In this document: positions 13,343 through 25,348 of the stretch, one piece after another
How positions within the stretch are numbered: the first letter of the stretch is position 1
Layout: each line of letters starts with the position of its first letter
Assembly: GCA_022496205.1 (NCBI GenBank)
Contig: WTXD01000029.1
Coordinates: 186,001-250,000, forward strand
Direction of reading: 5' to 3'
DNA: 64,000 nt
Source: Gloeopeniophorella convolvens
Lineage: Eukaryota; Basidiomycota; Agaricomycetes; Russulales
Program-made: the position numbers and the translations under genes
The notes under the pieces: model-generated
What the model saw: the letters and a program-made list of their open reading frames with translations, nothing else
Database searches by the model: none
What the model was told of the DNA's origin: nothing

Positions 13343-14575
13343 TCACGCCCACTCGACGCGCATAATCCGCCGCCCGACACCCTCGCGGTGCTCCCACACC
13401 CCCGCCACCCGCCCGCCGTCCTCCCGCACAGCACGCTCGAACGCCTGCACGCCCCCGCCAACACCAAAATATAGCACCTTCGCCGCGACGAGGCACACCC
13501 CCGGGGCCGCGGCGCGCAGCACGCCCAGGAACGCGCCGAGCGCGCCCGTGCGGTAGATCGTCTCGCTCGCGAGGACGACGTCGTATCCGCGCTCGGCGCG
13601 CAGGAGCGGCGGCAGGGAGCCCCACCCGCCCGCGAAGAAGCGCACGCGCACGCGGTGCGCCGCGAGCGATGCCGCGAACGCGTCCGCCAGCGCAGGGCCG
13701 ACGCTCAGCGCGCCGGGGCCGCGCCCGTGTGCCGGCCGCGCGCGGCCCTCTGCCGCATCGTCGTCGTTGTCGTCATCCGGCGCGGAGGCGCGGTAGGCCG
13801 CGGCGAGCGGGGACGTGTCTGCGCGCACCGCTGGTCAGCGGATGCAGGAGACCAAGGCAGGAGGCGCACACCACGCGAGGAGCACGTTCGGGAGCGTGAC
13901 GAGCTCGAGCACGGCGCGGTTGTAGTCCTGCAGGTGGATCTCGGTCTCGGTTGCGCGGTATCGGTGACACTTGCGAGCTCGGAAAAGAGCCGGTCGAGCA
14001 GGAGGAGCGTCGGGATCGCCGTGCCGCACCCCAGCTGGGCCGCGTAAGTCAGCGCACGCAATGAACGGGGAGCAGCGCACCTCGAGCACCCGCTGGCCCC
14101 GCACGCGCGGCATGTCCCCAGAGCTCTCGAGGTGCGCCGCGAGATCGAGCGCGCACTCCCACGTCTTGAGCCCGCCCTCGTACACGCCGGGCACGAGGTC
14201 CGCCGGCGCCGCCGCGAACGCCGCCTCGTCCTTGTCCGCCGCATCGGGATCGGCGTCCTGGGCGAGGAGCTGGAAGCGCGCGTCGAAGAGGTCGCGTCGC
14301 GCGAGCGTGCGGCCCGTGCTCAGGGCGAGCGGGGAGTAGGAGAGCGCGGCGGGGAGCGCGGCGAGCTGTGCTGGGGCGCGGTGAGATCGCGCGCGACGGG
14401 GAGAGCAGGGACGGGCGGGCGGACGAGGGAGGCGAGCGGGAGCTCGGTCGCGGGGAGCTCTGCGGGCTCGGTTTGTTGTGCGGGCTGGGTGCCGCGGGGG
14501 GGCGAGGGGCGCGACGGCGTCGAAGGAGTCGTCGAGGTCGTCGTCGAGATCAAAGTTGAAGGAGAACGAGGCCAT
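13343..14575 (-). CDS. HPM1: Protein-histidine N-methyltransferase, Hpm1/METTL18 type
   Basis: Seven-beta-strand SAM-dependent methyltransferase. In yeast Hpm1 modifies a histidine of ribosomal protein uL3. Exon 1 (14081-14575) has an acidic, Phe-rich start and the family signature DLVPGVYEGGLKTWE, ending at RVLE. After a 46-nt intron (14035-14080), exon 2 supplies LGCGTAIPTLLLL, the SAM-binding glycine motif. The reading frame must then change between FSEL and TEIHLQDYN. The DYN and NVLLAWY motifs that close the active site follow, and a 51-nt intron (13819-13869) splits the Tyr codon. The last exon ends in a conserved-looking FFAGGW, ASETIYR and KVLYFGVGGG. The frame change sits over 29 nt (about 13946-13974) that start GCAAGT and end AG. 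It is either a very short GC-AG intron or a one-base error or mutation. The gene is convergent with the pRiA4b-like gene, 125 bp away. Confidence 0.82.
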
Positions 14576-14748
14576 CGAGGCAAGAAGATACTACGGTTTT
14601 GAGCAGAGTAGGTTACTCGAGTACAGATACAGATGGATCGGATGCGATGGGTAACTAACTTGAATGGTACACACAAACGACGAGACTCGTACACTATGTA
14701 AATACTTTCGGTACAGTTCGCGACGGAAAACAAACACTCTGCTCTTCG

Positions 14749-16031
14749 TCACAACCACGCCCGCGAGATCGCCCGCTTGACACCGCCGCCGCCACCGCCT
14801 TCCCACTGCGCCTCGGGCGCGTCGTCCGCAGCGCCAGCCGGCTCCGCATCAATATCGACCTCGTCCTGCTCGACCCAGCACCCCCGCCCGCCCGCCGTGC
14901 GCGCGAGCCAATCGCGCCGTGCGTCGCAGAGCCCGTACGCGCCGTGGCGCGCGGCCGGCGGGACAAACACGTACGTCGCGTCGGCCGCCTCGCGCGCCAT
15001 CTCGCGCAGCAGGCGCGCCATGTCGTCCGCGCGGTAGTACCCCGAGCAGCAGCCGCACAAGCGCTCCGGCGCGGGCGGCAGCGCGGCGGGCTGCAGCACG
15101 AGGCGCGCGAGCGCGCCCGGCGCCGGGGGCAGGTACGGCTCCCAGTCGACGGGCGCGGCGGTGGGCTCGGCGGCCCACTGGCGCTCGCGCAGCCCGGGGA
15201 GGCGCGGCGGGACGGCGCCGCGCGCGGCGAGCTCCGAGTGCAGCGCGCGCGCGAGGTCGTAGTCGAACGCGAGGAGCTCGGAGAGGCGCACGTGCGAGAG
15301 GCGCGGCGCGTGCGGGCGCAGGCGCTGCAGGAACGTGTCGAACGCGACGGGCGACGCGAGGTGCAGCCGCCGCAGCGCGGGCAGCGCCACCGCCTCCTCC
15401 GCCTGCGGCCTCCCTGCTCTCCCCCTCTGCCCCGGATCGGAATCGGGATCGGGGTAGTCCCGCACCCGCGCGTCGAACCCGCCGCGCAGCGTGAGCTCCG
15501 CGAGGCGCGGAAAGCGCGTGCGCGCGAGCAGGTCGCCAAAGCCGAGGCGGCCCCCGGGCGCGACGTGCACGTCGAACGCGACGAGCGCGAGCGAGCGCAG
15601 CGTCGGCGCGGCGTGCGCGAGCAGCACGCGCACCGCGCGCACCCAGTGCGCCGCCTCGTCGTTGAACGCCGCCTCGACGCGCCGGCGCGCGCCGAGGTCC
15701 CGCGCGGCGCCGAGCTCGGCGTACCGCAGCTCGCGTGCGCGGGCAGGCGTGCGGTTGCTCGCGAAGAGGTGCGTGATCGCGGGCACCTTGCCGTGGTGGT
15801 GGTGGTGGTGGTGGTGTTTGGTGTGGTGCTGATGCTGGGCGAGGCCTCGATGCGCGCGGCGAGGAGCGCGGTCTGTGTGGCGCCGGCGACGGCGAGGGTG
15901 TACCACTGGTACGGTGCGGACGCCGCGCGGACGTAGCGCGAGACGGCGGCGAGGGCGGCACCGGTGGCGCCGCCGTCGGTGCACGCGAGCTCAAAGATGT
16001 ACGCGTGGATCTCGGGGGGACAGCGCTCCAT
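14749..16031 (-). CDS. F-box/LRR-like protein, frame broken at a CCA repeat
   Basis: The protein starts MERCPPEIHAYIFEL, an F-box-like helix, followed by ALAAVSRYVRAASAPYQWYTLAV, the usual basidiomycete F-box continuation (VSR...A.PY....L). F-box proteins are substrate adaptors of SCF ubiquitin ligases. The remainder (from PAITHLFASNRTP) is rich in Leu repeats such as LRSLALVAFDVHV and FPRLAELTLRGGF. It then has a Cys-containing segment (LCGCCSGYYRADD) and a C-terminal WLARTAGGRGCWVEQ. The N-terminal part lies in one frame and the rest in another; the switch falls in the (CCA)n run at about 15793-15815, and no GT donor precedes it. I infer an indel (mutation or assembly error) rather than an intron. 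A TATA-like element lies about 70 nt upstream. Confidence 0.65.
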
Positions 16032-16099
16032 GGAGGGGGGAGCGGAGTGGGAAGGAGGGGGGGAAGGGGGAGCATCATCTGGGGCCGGGGGCGCAGGCG

Positions 16100-16106
16100 T
16101 TTTATA
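16100..16106 (-). promoter_or_regulatory. TATA-box candidate for the F-box gene
   Basis: TATAAAA on the minus strand about 70 nt before the start codon at 16031, in otherwise GC-rich DNA. Confidence 0.4.
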
Positions 16107-16623
16107 GAGGGCGACACAGCCCGGGGCCGATAAGTAAGTGTGCGTGTGTCGTCGGCCGCGCGCGATGCAGATAAGCCACGGCTGGTTGCGGTGGAGCGTG
16201 GCGGCGGGGCGGGGGGCGCGGAAGGGGTGCGGATGTGGGCAGGGCGGGAGCGGGGAGCGGCGGAGGGTGTCGCGTGCGGGTGCGGGGTGTGCGGGGGCGG
16301 CGGGGACGGGTGTCGGGGTCGGGGGACACAGCGAGGGCGGCCTTCCGGAAGGGGTCGAGCAGCGTTGAAAGGCTGCGGGTGCTGCCCGATATGGGCCGAC
16401 GAGGTCGCGACGATGAGCTGGCGCGGAATGTTACGCAACGGCGCAGAGATCGCATCGCGGAGGGACCCGGACAGCTCATTTCCACACCAGAATTCGCTTC
16501 GCTTCAGAGTATCGAATCTCCCAATATCACACCACGCCACTCCCGTGCGTCGCCCGCCTAAGTCATGTATCGACAACACGCCCGCGACACTCGCACCATC
16601 CCCGACGACACCCCACCTCCGCC
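16107..16623. other. Intergenic: F-box promoter side and calcineurin A copy A 3' side
   Basis: G-rich on the + strand near 16190-16330 (repeated GCGGGG/GGGTG words), then mixed sequence. No gene is supported. Transcription of copy A should terminate into this stretch, and the minus-strand F-box gene should start from its left end. Confidence 0.4.
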
Positions 16624-19114
16624 TCAGCGTGCAGGCGCAGCCGCCACCCCCGGCGCAGCGTTCTCTTTCGCCGCGCCGTGCCCGGCTACCTGGTCCGCCA
16701 GCTGCTCGAAATCCGCGTCCTCCTTTCCGTCGGCCGCCTCTTTCAACAGCGACAGCGTGCTCTCGATGCTCCGCCGGCGCGTGCTCGGGCTCGTCATCGT
16801 CGTGCCCAGGCTCGCCTGCCGCCCGTGCCCGCGCCGGAATGGCGAGCCCGGGCCCGCGACGGGGCTTGTCGGCGACGCGGGCACTGCGCCGCCCGTCTCG
16901 AGCGCCGCTTGGAGCGCCGCAGCGACGCCATTTGGCGACGCGGGCACGACCCCGATCGACGGGTCCTCCGCGGGCGTCTGCGGGATCGACGACGACGACG
17001 AGATGTACGCCTTGCCCTCCTCCGAATCCGCGTCGACCAGGTCGGGCGGCAGCCGCTCGTTCTCGATATCCGACTTGCGTCTGCAGACGCCCGCGCGTTA
17101 GCGCTGCACGATAAGATAACGGAGACGGGGACCTACGCATCGTCGAAGCCAGTGATGGCGTCCTTGATGCCCTCTGCGCCCAGCGCGAGCGTGCCGTACG
17201 GCAGTTTCGACGAGCCCGACACGTTCTTGAGCTCTGACACACGCTCCGATTCCTCGCTGCACGCCTCGCCTGTCAGTACCGCGTTCTAGATCAGAGGGCA
17301 TAGGCGCGCACCGGAGGAGCGAGAACACGCGCGACATGCGCCCGATCGCGAGGATCTTGTTCTTGATGACCTTCCGCCGCTCCGCCGCCTCATCGGCCGC
17401 CGTCGTGGGCGACACGATCGCCGCCTCATCGTCCGAGCTCTCTGCGAGCTCCTCCTGCGTGCACGTGTTGAGCACTGCGACGAGCATATCCGTGACTGTC
17501 GCAACGCCATACATCAGCCAGCCGCCGCGTACTGCACATCGAGGCGCACGCACTCTTCTCGCCGACAAACGGCAGGCTCCACGTGAACGCGTCCATAAAG
17601 TTCGGCAACCAGTACGGGTGCGGCGTGCAGTTGAACTGCCGGATGTTCAACACGTTGCTCTCGTACTTGAGGATCGCTGCCTTGTTGTTGTACACGTCCA
17701 GGTAATTTGGCGCAGAGAAAAGCGTCATCACGCTCGGGAAGCCCGTCGTGCGCGTCTTGCGGTACATACGGTATCCCGCGTCCTGCGCCTCGTGCGCGCG
17801 GATGATCGACAGCAGCCGGTTGCGCTCGAGGAACGAGCACGCGGCCTGATACGTGAAAAAGTACGAGCAGCCGCGCACGTGATTGTGCACGAAGCTCTCG
17901 TTGCCCTTTTCCTGCCCAAAGTCCTCGATCGGATCTGACCACAGGATGTCGCACATCAGCCCGGATGTTGGTGGCTCGCGGAAGCGGTCGAGCTGCAGAG
18001 CCACATATTAGCCTAGCCGGCTGAGGACGGGAAAGATAGGGCGCACGCTGCGGATGTCGTCGAGCGTGTTGAGCTCCGGCGAGAGCCCACCATGGATGCA
18101 GAAGAACTGCTTGTTCATAACGGCCGCAAGCGGCAGCGCGCAGAACGAGTTCATGCACGCCTCGTACACGCGCTCCGAGTACTTGCGTTTGCCTGCCAAG
18201 CATTTCAACCCACATCAGCACCCGCGCGCGCCTCGCCGCGCAGGCACGGCGAACAGACTCACACTCGAGCTTGAACGTAAAGTAGTCCGTCAGGTGGCGG
18301 CACTCGTGGTTGCCGCGCAGCAGGAAAATCGTCTCGGGGTACCAGATCTTGAGCGACCAGAGGTACAGCACGCACTGCGCCCCCGCACACGGGACCCCGG
18401 TCAGGACCGGCGAGGCGGCGGCGAGGCAGGACGGTGGTGGCGCACCTCGATGGAAAAGTACCCGCGGTCGACGTAGTCGCCGAGGAACAGATAGCGCGTC
18501 GTGGCGGGGTTGCCCCCGATCTCGAACAGCTTCATGAGGTCGTACTGCGTGCACAGCGTATCAGCGTCGCGCGCAACCCACCGCCCGCCCGAGCCGACAG
18601 CTACGCACATATTGCCCGTGTATGTCGCCACACACTATCCCCGCCAGGGCACACGTCAGCAAGCACGGGGGAGGGCAGGGAATGGAGGAGGCGCACCGGT
18701 GACGGGCGCGTCGACGCTGAGGAGGTTCGGCTCGGCGTGCAGGATCTCGGTCGCCTTTTCGATGATGTACAGCGCGTGCTCCTCCTTCACGCGGCCCTCC
18801 CTGTAAAAGTGGTTCTTCAAGAACGCGATGTCGGGCTTGCCCGCCTCGGTCTTGGAGAAGAACTGCTCGTCCGTCGGGAGGTTCATCGCTGGTGCTTGCA
18901 CCTGCGCCACGCAGCACCGATGTCAGCCATTGAGAAAAAGGACGGGGTGGTGCGGGCGGCCGCAGCTGCGCACCTCCTTTACGACGCGCTCCTGGGTCGA
19001 GATGGTGTAGCCGTTCTCGAGCTGATGCTGGGTAAAGTCGACGTCGGGTGTGGGGGCCTGCGCCTTGTCCTGGATCTGGATGATCGCACGCTCGAGCTGC
19101 GTCTTGCCCGCCAT
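16624..19114 (-). CDS. CNA1: Calcineurin A catalytic subunit (PP2B), copy A
   Basis: Ca2+/calmodulin-dependent Ser/Thr phosphatase catalytic chain, expected to work with calcineurin B in the cytosol. Many GT..AG introns are needed. In order: N-terminus [30 protein letters not shown]; the metal-site motifs GDIHGQY, GDYVDRG and [24 protein letters not shown]; the calcineurin B-binding helix before GEK; the calmodulin-binding segment [18 protein letters not shown]; the autoinhibitory ERVSEL ... [17 protein letters not shown]; then a Ser/Pro-rich tail of over 100 residues ([15 protein letters not shown] near the end). A 26-nt microexon (18609-18634) carries [10 protein letters not shown] 70-nt intron at 18193-18262 splits the Cys of LEC-KRKYSE and is missing in copy C. 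All catalytic motifs are intact, so copy A should be active. Confidence 0.95.
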
Positions 19115-22065
19115 TGTCGTCTGCTGGGCGGTGGGCGGGAGGCGTGCGGGGGAGTAAAACGGGGGGGTATGGGGAGTGAGTAGAGTACGAATCGAAAGGA
19201 GAGAGGAGAAATTGGGCGGAGGGCGACGCCGCGGTGCGGACCCGGCGCCATTTCAACTCCTCCTGCCCCGTTTGGTAACCTTCCGCCGGCCGCCTTTCTT
19301 GCTTGCAACTTCCACCTTTCTTCCACCACTTGGCCTCGTATATCTGCCAGACTACCAGAGGCATGCTCGACCTCGACGCTCAATAACAGTTAATACCGCT
19401 TCATCAGGTGATGGTTGGCACGCGCTCTCTCCTCTCGCTCAGCGCATCAATGGCGACCTCCAGCGGTCTGGAACTACGAACCACCCGGGAGTGAGTGGAC
19501 CGCCTCCCCTTGTATCAGCAGCGGTGCGCAAACTCATCCACGTGAACTATGCTACAGCCATCTCGCCGCGCATGGCAGTGGGTCTTTGTGCATGCGTACC
19601 ACAGCAACGAGCGCACCAGTATTGCCGCTCCCCCTGAAAGGCTGTGATTACATGTTACTGAAGCTGAGGTTAGCTGAGGATCCTTGCTCCCAAGAGATCA
19701 AAGTTGAGCTACGCCATTGCAGGTTCGTACGCCTCTGAATCCGAGTCAAGCGCTGTGTATGTAACACAGTCACATATCAGCCCCAGTAGACGTTTCAAGT
19801 TCATCATTGACTTCTAGTGGTTAGCAACAGGACTGTTTAACCTTGAGCCTTCCGCAGTCCCAGATTGACAGCTCGATACTTCGGTGAGGCCCTTGGTCCG
19901 GGTGACTCTATTATCCCGGTGTAAAAGTACTAACGTGCCCCAGCCCATAAGTACTGCGGATGCTATAGGAAGCAGGCGCGAGTGAAACAGATAGGCCTTT
20001 GGCGTGCGAATCCTGGTGCGGCACCGGTGTACTAGTGCCTGCCTCGCTCGGGCTTCAGCTTTCACACAATAAGAGAACAATTGCGACGGGGCTACGACGG
20101 GCCGCCCATCACACACGAAACACGGAACACGGCCACGAGCAAGTTTAGAGTCCCTACCACGATGACCCCGATGGTTGCTTCACACCATTAGACTGCCGTT
20201 CCCAACCAATGACCCAACAGACTCGCGAGGCCTCTACGGTATGTCTGATGGACGTCGCCCGGCGGATCACGAGTATCCACCTTGCTACGCCATTAGACGG
20301 TTCCGACTTGGAACCGCCGGTACATTGTAAAGATCCACGCCAAGTATCACGCGCAGCTCTCAACTGGTGTCGCTGTAACGAAGCTGATCGTGCAGACTTC
20401 GTGGAGCGCAGCCCCTGTGGCGTCCCTTTGTTCAGAGTCATGCAAAACTAGAATGTTCTTCGTGTAGTTCTAGGATGCATCGTACCCCGTACCCCGTACC
20501 GCAGCACAGGCGTACATATACGTAATTCTCATGTACGGACTATTGTGCACGAAGCAGAGACAGGACATCGCCAAGGCACCGCTCAAATTTCCCCAATCGT
20601 AGAGGTGCTTCACAACGATCCTAGGATGGTGTCCCAAGTAAACTCGTATAAGGATCAGGCAGCAGCTCCTATGAGGCGTACTCTGCAGCCCAGTATTCCT
20701 AGTCGTCTAAGATGCCGTACCGGAAGAACTAGTGAGTGGACATAAATTCGCGTAGACTGCCACGGTGACGGACTGCGTTGGGTCTTCAGCGAGCGATCGC
20801 GTCCTCAGCAGGATGCCCTCTGGGACAAGGCATTCAGGCCTGTAGGTCAGAACACGACTGCGTTGGCAGACCCCAGGGCAATCGAGAGGATAAGTGGCAT
20901 CCCAGCCGGCAGGCAAGTAGCCGCGAGTTGTTGGCCGCGCGAAACTTCACGTACGTAGGAAATATGCGGACTGGACGTGGCTCGAGTACCGGAGCTTACC
21001 ACGAGTCGTGCGAACAGGCAGTCCGAATCTGCAGCTCAGCAACGGCGCCGCTATCGCAGCGCAGCGAGAGGCAACGACCCCTGCGGGACAGAAACCCAAA
21101 GACACGGTGGGCCCATCACAGCAGCAACGGCAGCAAGAACAAAGGCCGAAGGAGGCACGGTTCATGGCCCCGGTGACGGCCGGCACGTGGCGTGATAGTC
21201 GCGCATCGAGGTCGCGCGGCAGCAACGATGGGAGTGGCAACGCTCAGCCGATCCAGGAGCCTGTCAAGCCTGGGAGGCCAGGGAATGTTTACATCCCTGG
21301 GAGCACCTGGTTCAATGGCAAAACCCTCGCCCGCCAAGTTCAACAGACCACGGGAGGTATGCAGAAGGCAGTCGGGGGAGCAAAGGAGTCACAGCGGGCT
21401 CGTGGTCCAGCAGCCGAGTCCTCGAGAGATTTCAATAAAGGGCGCGCTCCTGGGTATTAGTCCTGCCGTGTGCTGGAGTCCTACTGTAGTATTTATTTTT
21501 GTTGTATTTTTATTTTTTCCCCGCCAGCCTGGCATGGGGTCAAGACGATATTGACAACCCTGGATTTGCCATGAGCTCAGTGTGATGCTCTTCCCCAAGA
21601 CATCGAGAATCAAAGCACGCCCCTTGACTGTATGCTGCCCTGGCCACTATGCGTTTCTCACTGCTGTGGCCTAGGTTCCCATGACGAAGCAAGAGTTGAT
21701 GGCAATGCGAACACAGCGTTCGAGGACCACGGTTGTACGGTACATATCGAGCTCAGAGCAAGGCATACCACCGACATCGGGACGGTACAGCGAAAGATGG
21801 CACTGCCCAGTGGCTCGCTCGATAGCAACTGTAGTGCGAGCGAACGTTTGGTGATGGAGTCGTCAGGGAAGCAGCTGGCGCGGTAAGTACTTGAAGGTGG
21901 TGGTGCAGCAAAGTCGGACGCTTCGCCGGGTCCCGACCAGTTGGTAAGAACCGGAGACAGAGCCGCCGGATACGTAAGACGAGGTAAGACGATCGATGGA
22001 GAAGGCTGATTGGCTGAGACCCGGCGCTGTGGCCTCGCATTGGGAGCCGGGGCCTGCCGGAGCTC

Positions 22066-22113
22066 CGAGTCCGCCGAGTCCGCCGAGTCCGCCGAGGTCC
22101 GCTGAGGTCCGCC
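22066..22113 (+). repeat. Short tandem repeat, CGAGTCCGC unit
   Basis: Three 9-bp units reading CGAGTCCGC, followed by two 10-bp variants (CGAGGTCCGC, TGAGGTCCGC), all head to tail. Confidence 0.85.
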
Positions 22114-22320
22114 GACGAACTTTCGGTTCTACCAACCAAGTTAGCCGTGATCAGGAACGACGGTTGTTGAGATCAAGCCGTGATCAAGTCTCTACTAACG
22201 ACTGCGCTGACGACAGGCATGTACCTCTGTCAGAGACTCGGAGAATTCGGGATGGTGCGATAGGGCATCCCACAAACTGTCGCGCAATTGATGGATATCG
22301 ATCCGTCGGGAAAAGTAGTG

Positions 22321-22395
22321 CTGCGTGACATGTGACATACGAACATGTGAACATGTGACACATAAGTCATCACGCGTGACGCATGACGGTTTTGA
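22321..22395. repeat. Cluster of TGACAT/ACATGTGA words
   Basis: A 75-bp stretch dense in related words (GTGACATGTGACAT, ACATGTGAACATGTGACA, then GCGTGACGCATGACG). They form imperfect direct and inverted repeats, since ACATGT is self-complementary. The function is unknown; it could be a factor-binding cluster or a decayed microsatellite. Confidence 0.6.
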
Positions 22396-23225
22396 CATGT
22401 ATCGCCGAATTCCCGCACGCCAGAAAAGTCCGAAACGCGCGTCTCTCCAGGTGCACCGCTCTGAATCAACTGGCCGCGATACACTATGCTCGAGTCTGCG
22501 CCCTGTTAACGGACGACTGAAGATGGTGCAATCAGCATGGGGGTGTAGGGGGCACGGGTGCGTTATTCAATAGGGGTCCCATAAGCGGTGTGCGTCTAAC
22601 AAGCTCGTGCCAGGTCTCGAGCCAGAGTTCGTCAACGTTGTTCGAACTTCCGTAACAAGTTAACGGCAATGTGCTATATACAGACTTCTGCTCGAGCATT
22701 ACAGTTGTCATTGAACACAGCTCTAAGAGGTGTCCTCTGACTCGAAGTCCTGGAGTTCTCGCTTGCGTGCCATACCGGGCTCAGGATCAATGTTGTTTGG
22801 CCTGGATCCGGGCTCATGTCTACTTCACCACTCTTGAACGTATACTCTTGTATCTCTGACTGCACTAAGGACCAATCGATCACAAATTTTGCGTCAGCAA
22901 CTCTTTTTAATCGGACCACTGACTCGGAGTGTGTCTGAGCTGACTCGTTGCGCGAGGCCGTTCGAAATCCAACTGCCTGGCAACGCTGCGACACCTGTCA
23001 AGCCATCATATATCATACTCCGTGACTTTGTCCGATGGATCTATCAATCATGGGCGACAGTATGTGGGACTTTCTACCGCGACCCAACCAATTGTACCAG
23101 TCGATAACCCTGGGGCGTTCGTGATGACGGCAATCCTATATGCGCCCTTGCGCCGCTCACACACCCCGCCAAGAATTACAAAAGCCAGTAATAGTGTCTG
23201 ACTCCTCACCTGGTTCTGCTCCATC

Positions 23226-25348
23226 ATGGCCTCCGCTATCATCCTCCGTGCTGATGAACATGTAATCAAGTCGGTGAACGTCTTCAAGTCGGGCAGGGCA
23301 GACATCACTCGCTTTTTTAACATTTCACTCAAGGTCTCGACATAGTACTTGTATCGCTGGTCTCGGTCGCTGACATCATGTACGAACGCATCCCAGCCGG
23401 GCCAGAGCAAGGTGCAGATTTCTAGGCTCCCAAGCTCCATTGACACAGAGTCTGTCCGTGTTTCTGGCCTTGGGAACGCTCAGTTGTTTGATGTCGTCTG
23501 TTCCATCGGCCGCGGCACCGGAGAAATCAACCCCCAAAGCACCTCCGAAGCTATTCGAAAATTGCATGTGAAGAAGAGCGTTCTCGCCAAGAAGTTGGAT
23601 GTCCTCGATTCCATCTCCAACATCATGGAAGGCTATTCGAAATCTCTCATTGGGGACTTTGTGGGCCCTAAACAGGCAGATGCTCATTTCGAGAGACTCC
23701 TTACACGTGCTGATGCGATCGTGTCCGTCCGTTCTGACTTGGAAGAGGAGATCTTCCAACTGTCGCGTCAACTCAACTATCTGTCTACGGAGATGAAGAA
23801 GCGAGGCAAGACTGACGGCGAAGTTACTGTCGTCATCATGACCGAGCAATCCACCACCGTCGAACTGAAACTTGCATACCGTGCGTACTCAATCTGATGC
23901 TTTGTCCACGTAACATGACCCTGTGGCTGTCTCAAGTCGTTCACGATGCGACGTGGTCCCCGGCTTATGAGCTTCATGCTACCATGGCTGCTGGGGTTCC
24001 TGCATCATCAGTCTCTCTTCACTATCGTTCACGCATCACCCAGAGCACCGGCGAAGATTGGACGGATGTAGCGCTTACCCTCAGTACCGCTGATACGAAC
24101 TTGTCCAGTCGGACTATCCCCACCCTCAACCCCACAAGGGTTAGACCGCCTCCTTGGCGTCTGTTCAGCCAGCGGCCCACAAACTTATCAAACCCGCCTG
24201 TATCACTGTTTGGGCAAAGCAACACAACGGAATCATCTTCTGCGCACCCTAATCAATCCCCGCTGGGATCTGCCCCAACGAACACCGCTCCAAGTACATC
24301 CGGACAGCCCAGTGTCCCCGGTAATTCGTTCGGAGGATCAGGAGGCCCCGCGTTCCACTTTGCCCCACCACCGACCGTCGTAGCAGCCTTCAGTGAGCAC
24401 TTACGTAACCCCACCATCTTGCAGCAGCAGCAGCAGCAGCAGCAGCAACCGCCCGTGGCAGTCGCCCAATCGGATACGGCCCAAGCTCCTGAGGCTTTTA
24501 GTGACTGGAAAGATCTGTCTGGGGGTGCTATCACGGAATCGACATTCGTGATGCATGAGAGCCCGCTCGTAGCACTGACCTATCCTGTTGAGGGTGTCTC
24601 CAGCATCCCGAGTGACGGCGTCCCACACAAGGTGTCCGTCGCGGTGTTACCACTCGAGGCCAAGATCGCGTACGTCACCGTGCCGAAGGTGCAACCTGTC
24701 GCGTACCTACACGCGAGCATCAAGAACGCGAGCGACTACCACCTCCTCTCGGGATCCGTCAACGCGTTTGTCAACGACTCATTTGTGTCCAAGTCAACCA
24801 TCACAAAGGACATCGTGCCAGGCGATGTCTTCAGTTGCGCACTTGGTTCGGACCTTTCCACGCGGATCCGTTACTCGCGCACCACAAAACGTGCCCCAAT
24901 GTCAGAAGGCAGCTTCAGCATATCGACAACGACCACATACGTCAGCCGCACGACCGTGACGAACAAGCACTCGTTCCCATTGCGTCCGTTCGTGCTGCGG
25001 GACGGCGTGCCGACCTCGGACGACAAGAGCCGCGTCAGGGTCGTCCTCCGTCGTCCTGCTGGGCTCGCAGAGTTGAATCAAGAGAAGGAGGGGAGCGCAC
25101 AAGCGGAGAACCCCAAGGACAAGAAGACGACCGTGCGCTGGAGCAAGGTAACCGACGGGAAAGGCGGAAGGAAGGAAGGCTTATTCGAGTGGGTGTTCGA
25201 AGTTGGCGCGGGAGAAGAGGTTACGGTTGAGACTGAGTGGGATGTTAATGCATACTCCTCGCTCGTGTGGGTTGATGTTGAGGGCGTACAAGCCAGGGAC
25301 ACACTAGTGACAAAAAATGCCCAGGATCAGGGGTGTACGAGTCAGTAG
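23226..25348 (+). CDS. DUF4139/DUF4140 domain protein (mucoidy inhibitor A-like family)
   Basis: Three exons, 23226-23333, 23397-23880 and 23937-25348, give 667 aa. Exon 1 reads MASAIILRADEHVIKSV then NVFKSGRADITR, the start of the N-terminal DUF4140. Splicing joins LK to PGQSKVQISRLPSS, which restores the standard domain start and supports this start codon. A coiled coil follows (SAEAIRKLHVKK-like helix through FQLSRQLNYLSTEMKKRG). Exon 3 begins the C-terminal DUF4139: VHDATWSPAYELHA, then SITQSTGEDWTDVALTLST. A Pro/Ser/Thr insert of about 120 residues with nine Gln (24422-24448) interrupts it. The domain then resumes at ALTYPVEG and ends EVTVETEWDV. The family is widespread in bacteria and fungi and its biochemical role is not established. 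The protein looks intact. Confidence 0.88.
24422..24448 (+). repeat. CAG repeat (9 Gln codons)
   Basis: An almost pure CAG run (the last codon is CAA) in the low-complexity insert of the DUF4139 protein. Confidence 0.9.

Larger units (their letters stand above)
19115..23225. other. Gene-poor, lower-GC region
   Basis: About 4.1 kb between calcineurin A copy A and the DUF4139 gene. Base composition is visibly more balanced than in the first 19 kb. A short frame at about 21164-21460 (98 codons from its first Met, Gly/Gln/Arg-rich) is the best coding candidate but has no recognisable domain. Short direct repeats occur at 22066-22113 and 22321-22395. It may be remnant repeat DNA; I see no transposase or reverse transcriptase. 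Confidence 0.4.

Noticed and set aside
14849..17242. A 797-codon open frame on the minus strand
   Set aside because: It runs through the calcineurin A C-terminus, an intergenic gap and the F-box gene in the wrong frame, and is mostly Arg/Ala/Pro. It is a by-product of high GC.
21164..21460. A 98-codon plus-strand frame starting MAPVTAGTW
   Set aside because: Low-complexity Gly/Gln/Arg composition and no promoter, splice or family support, so not called as a gene.
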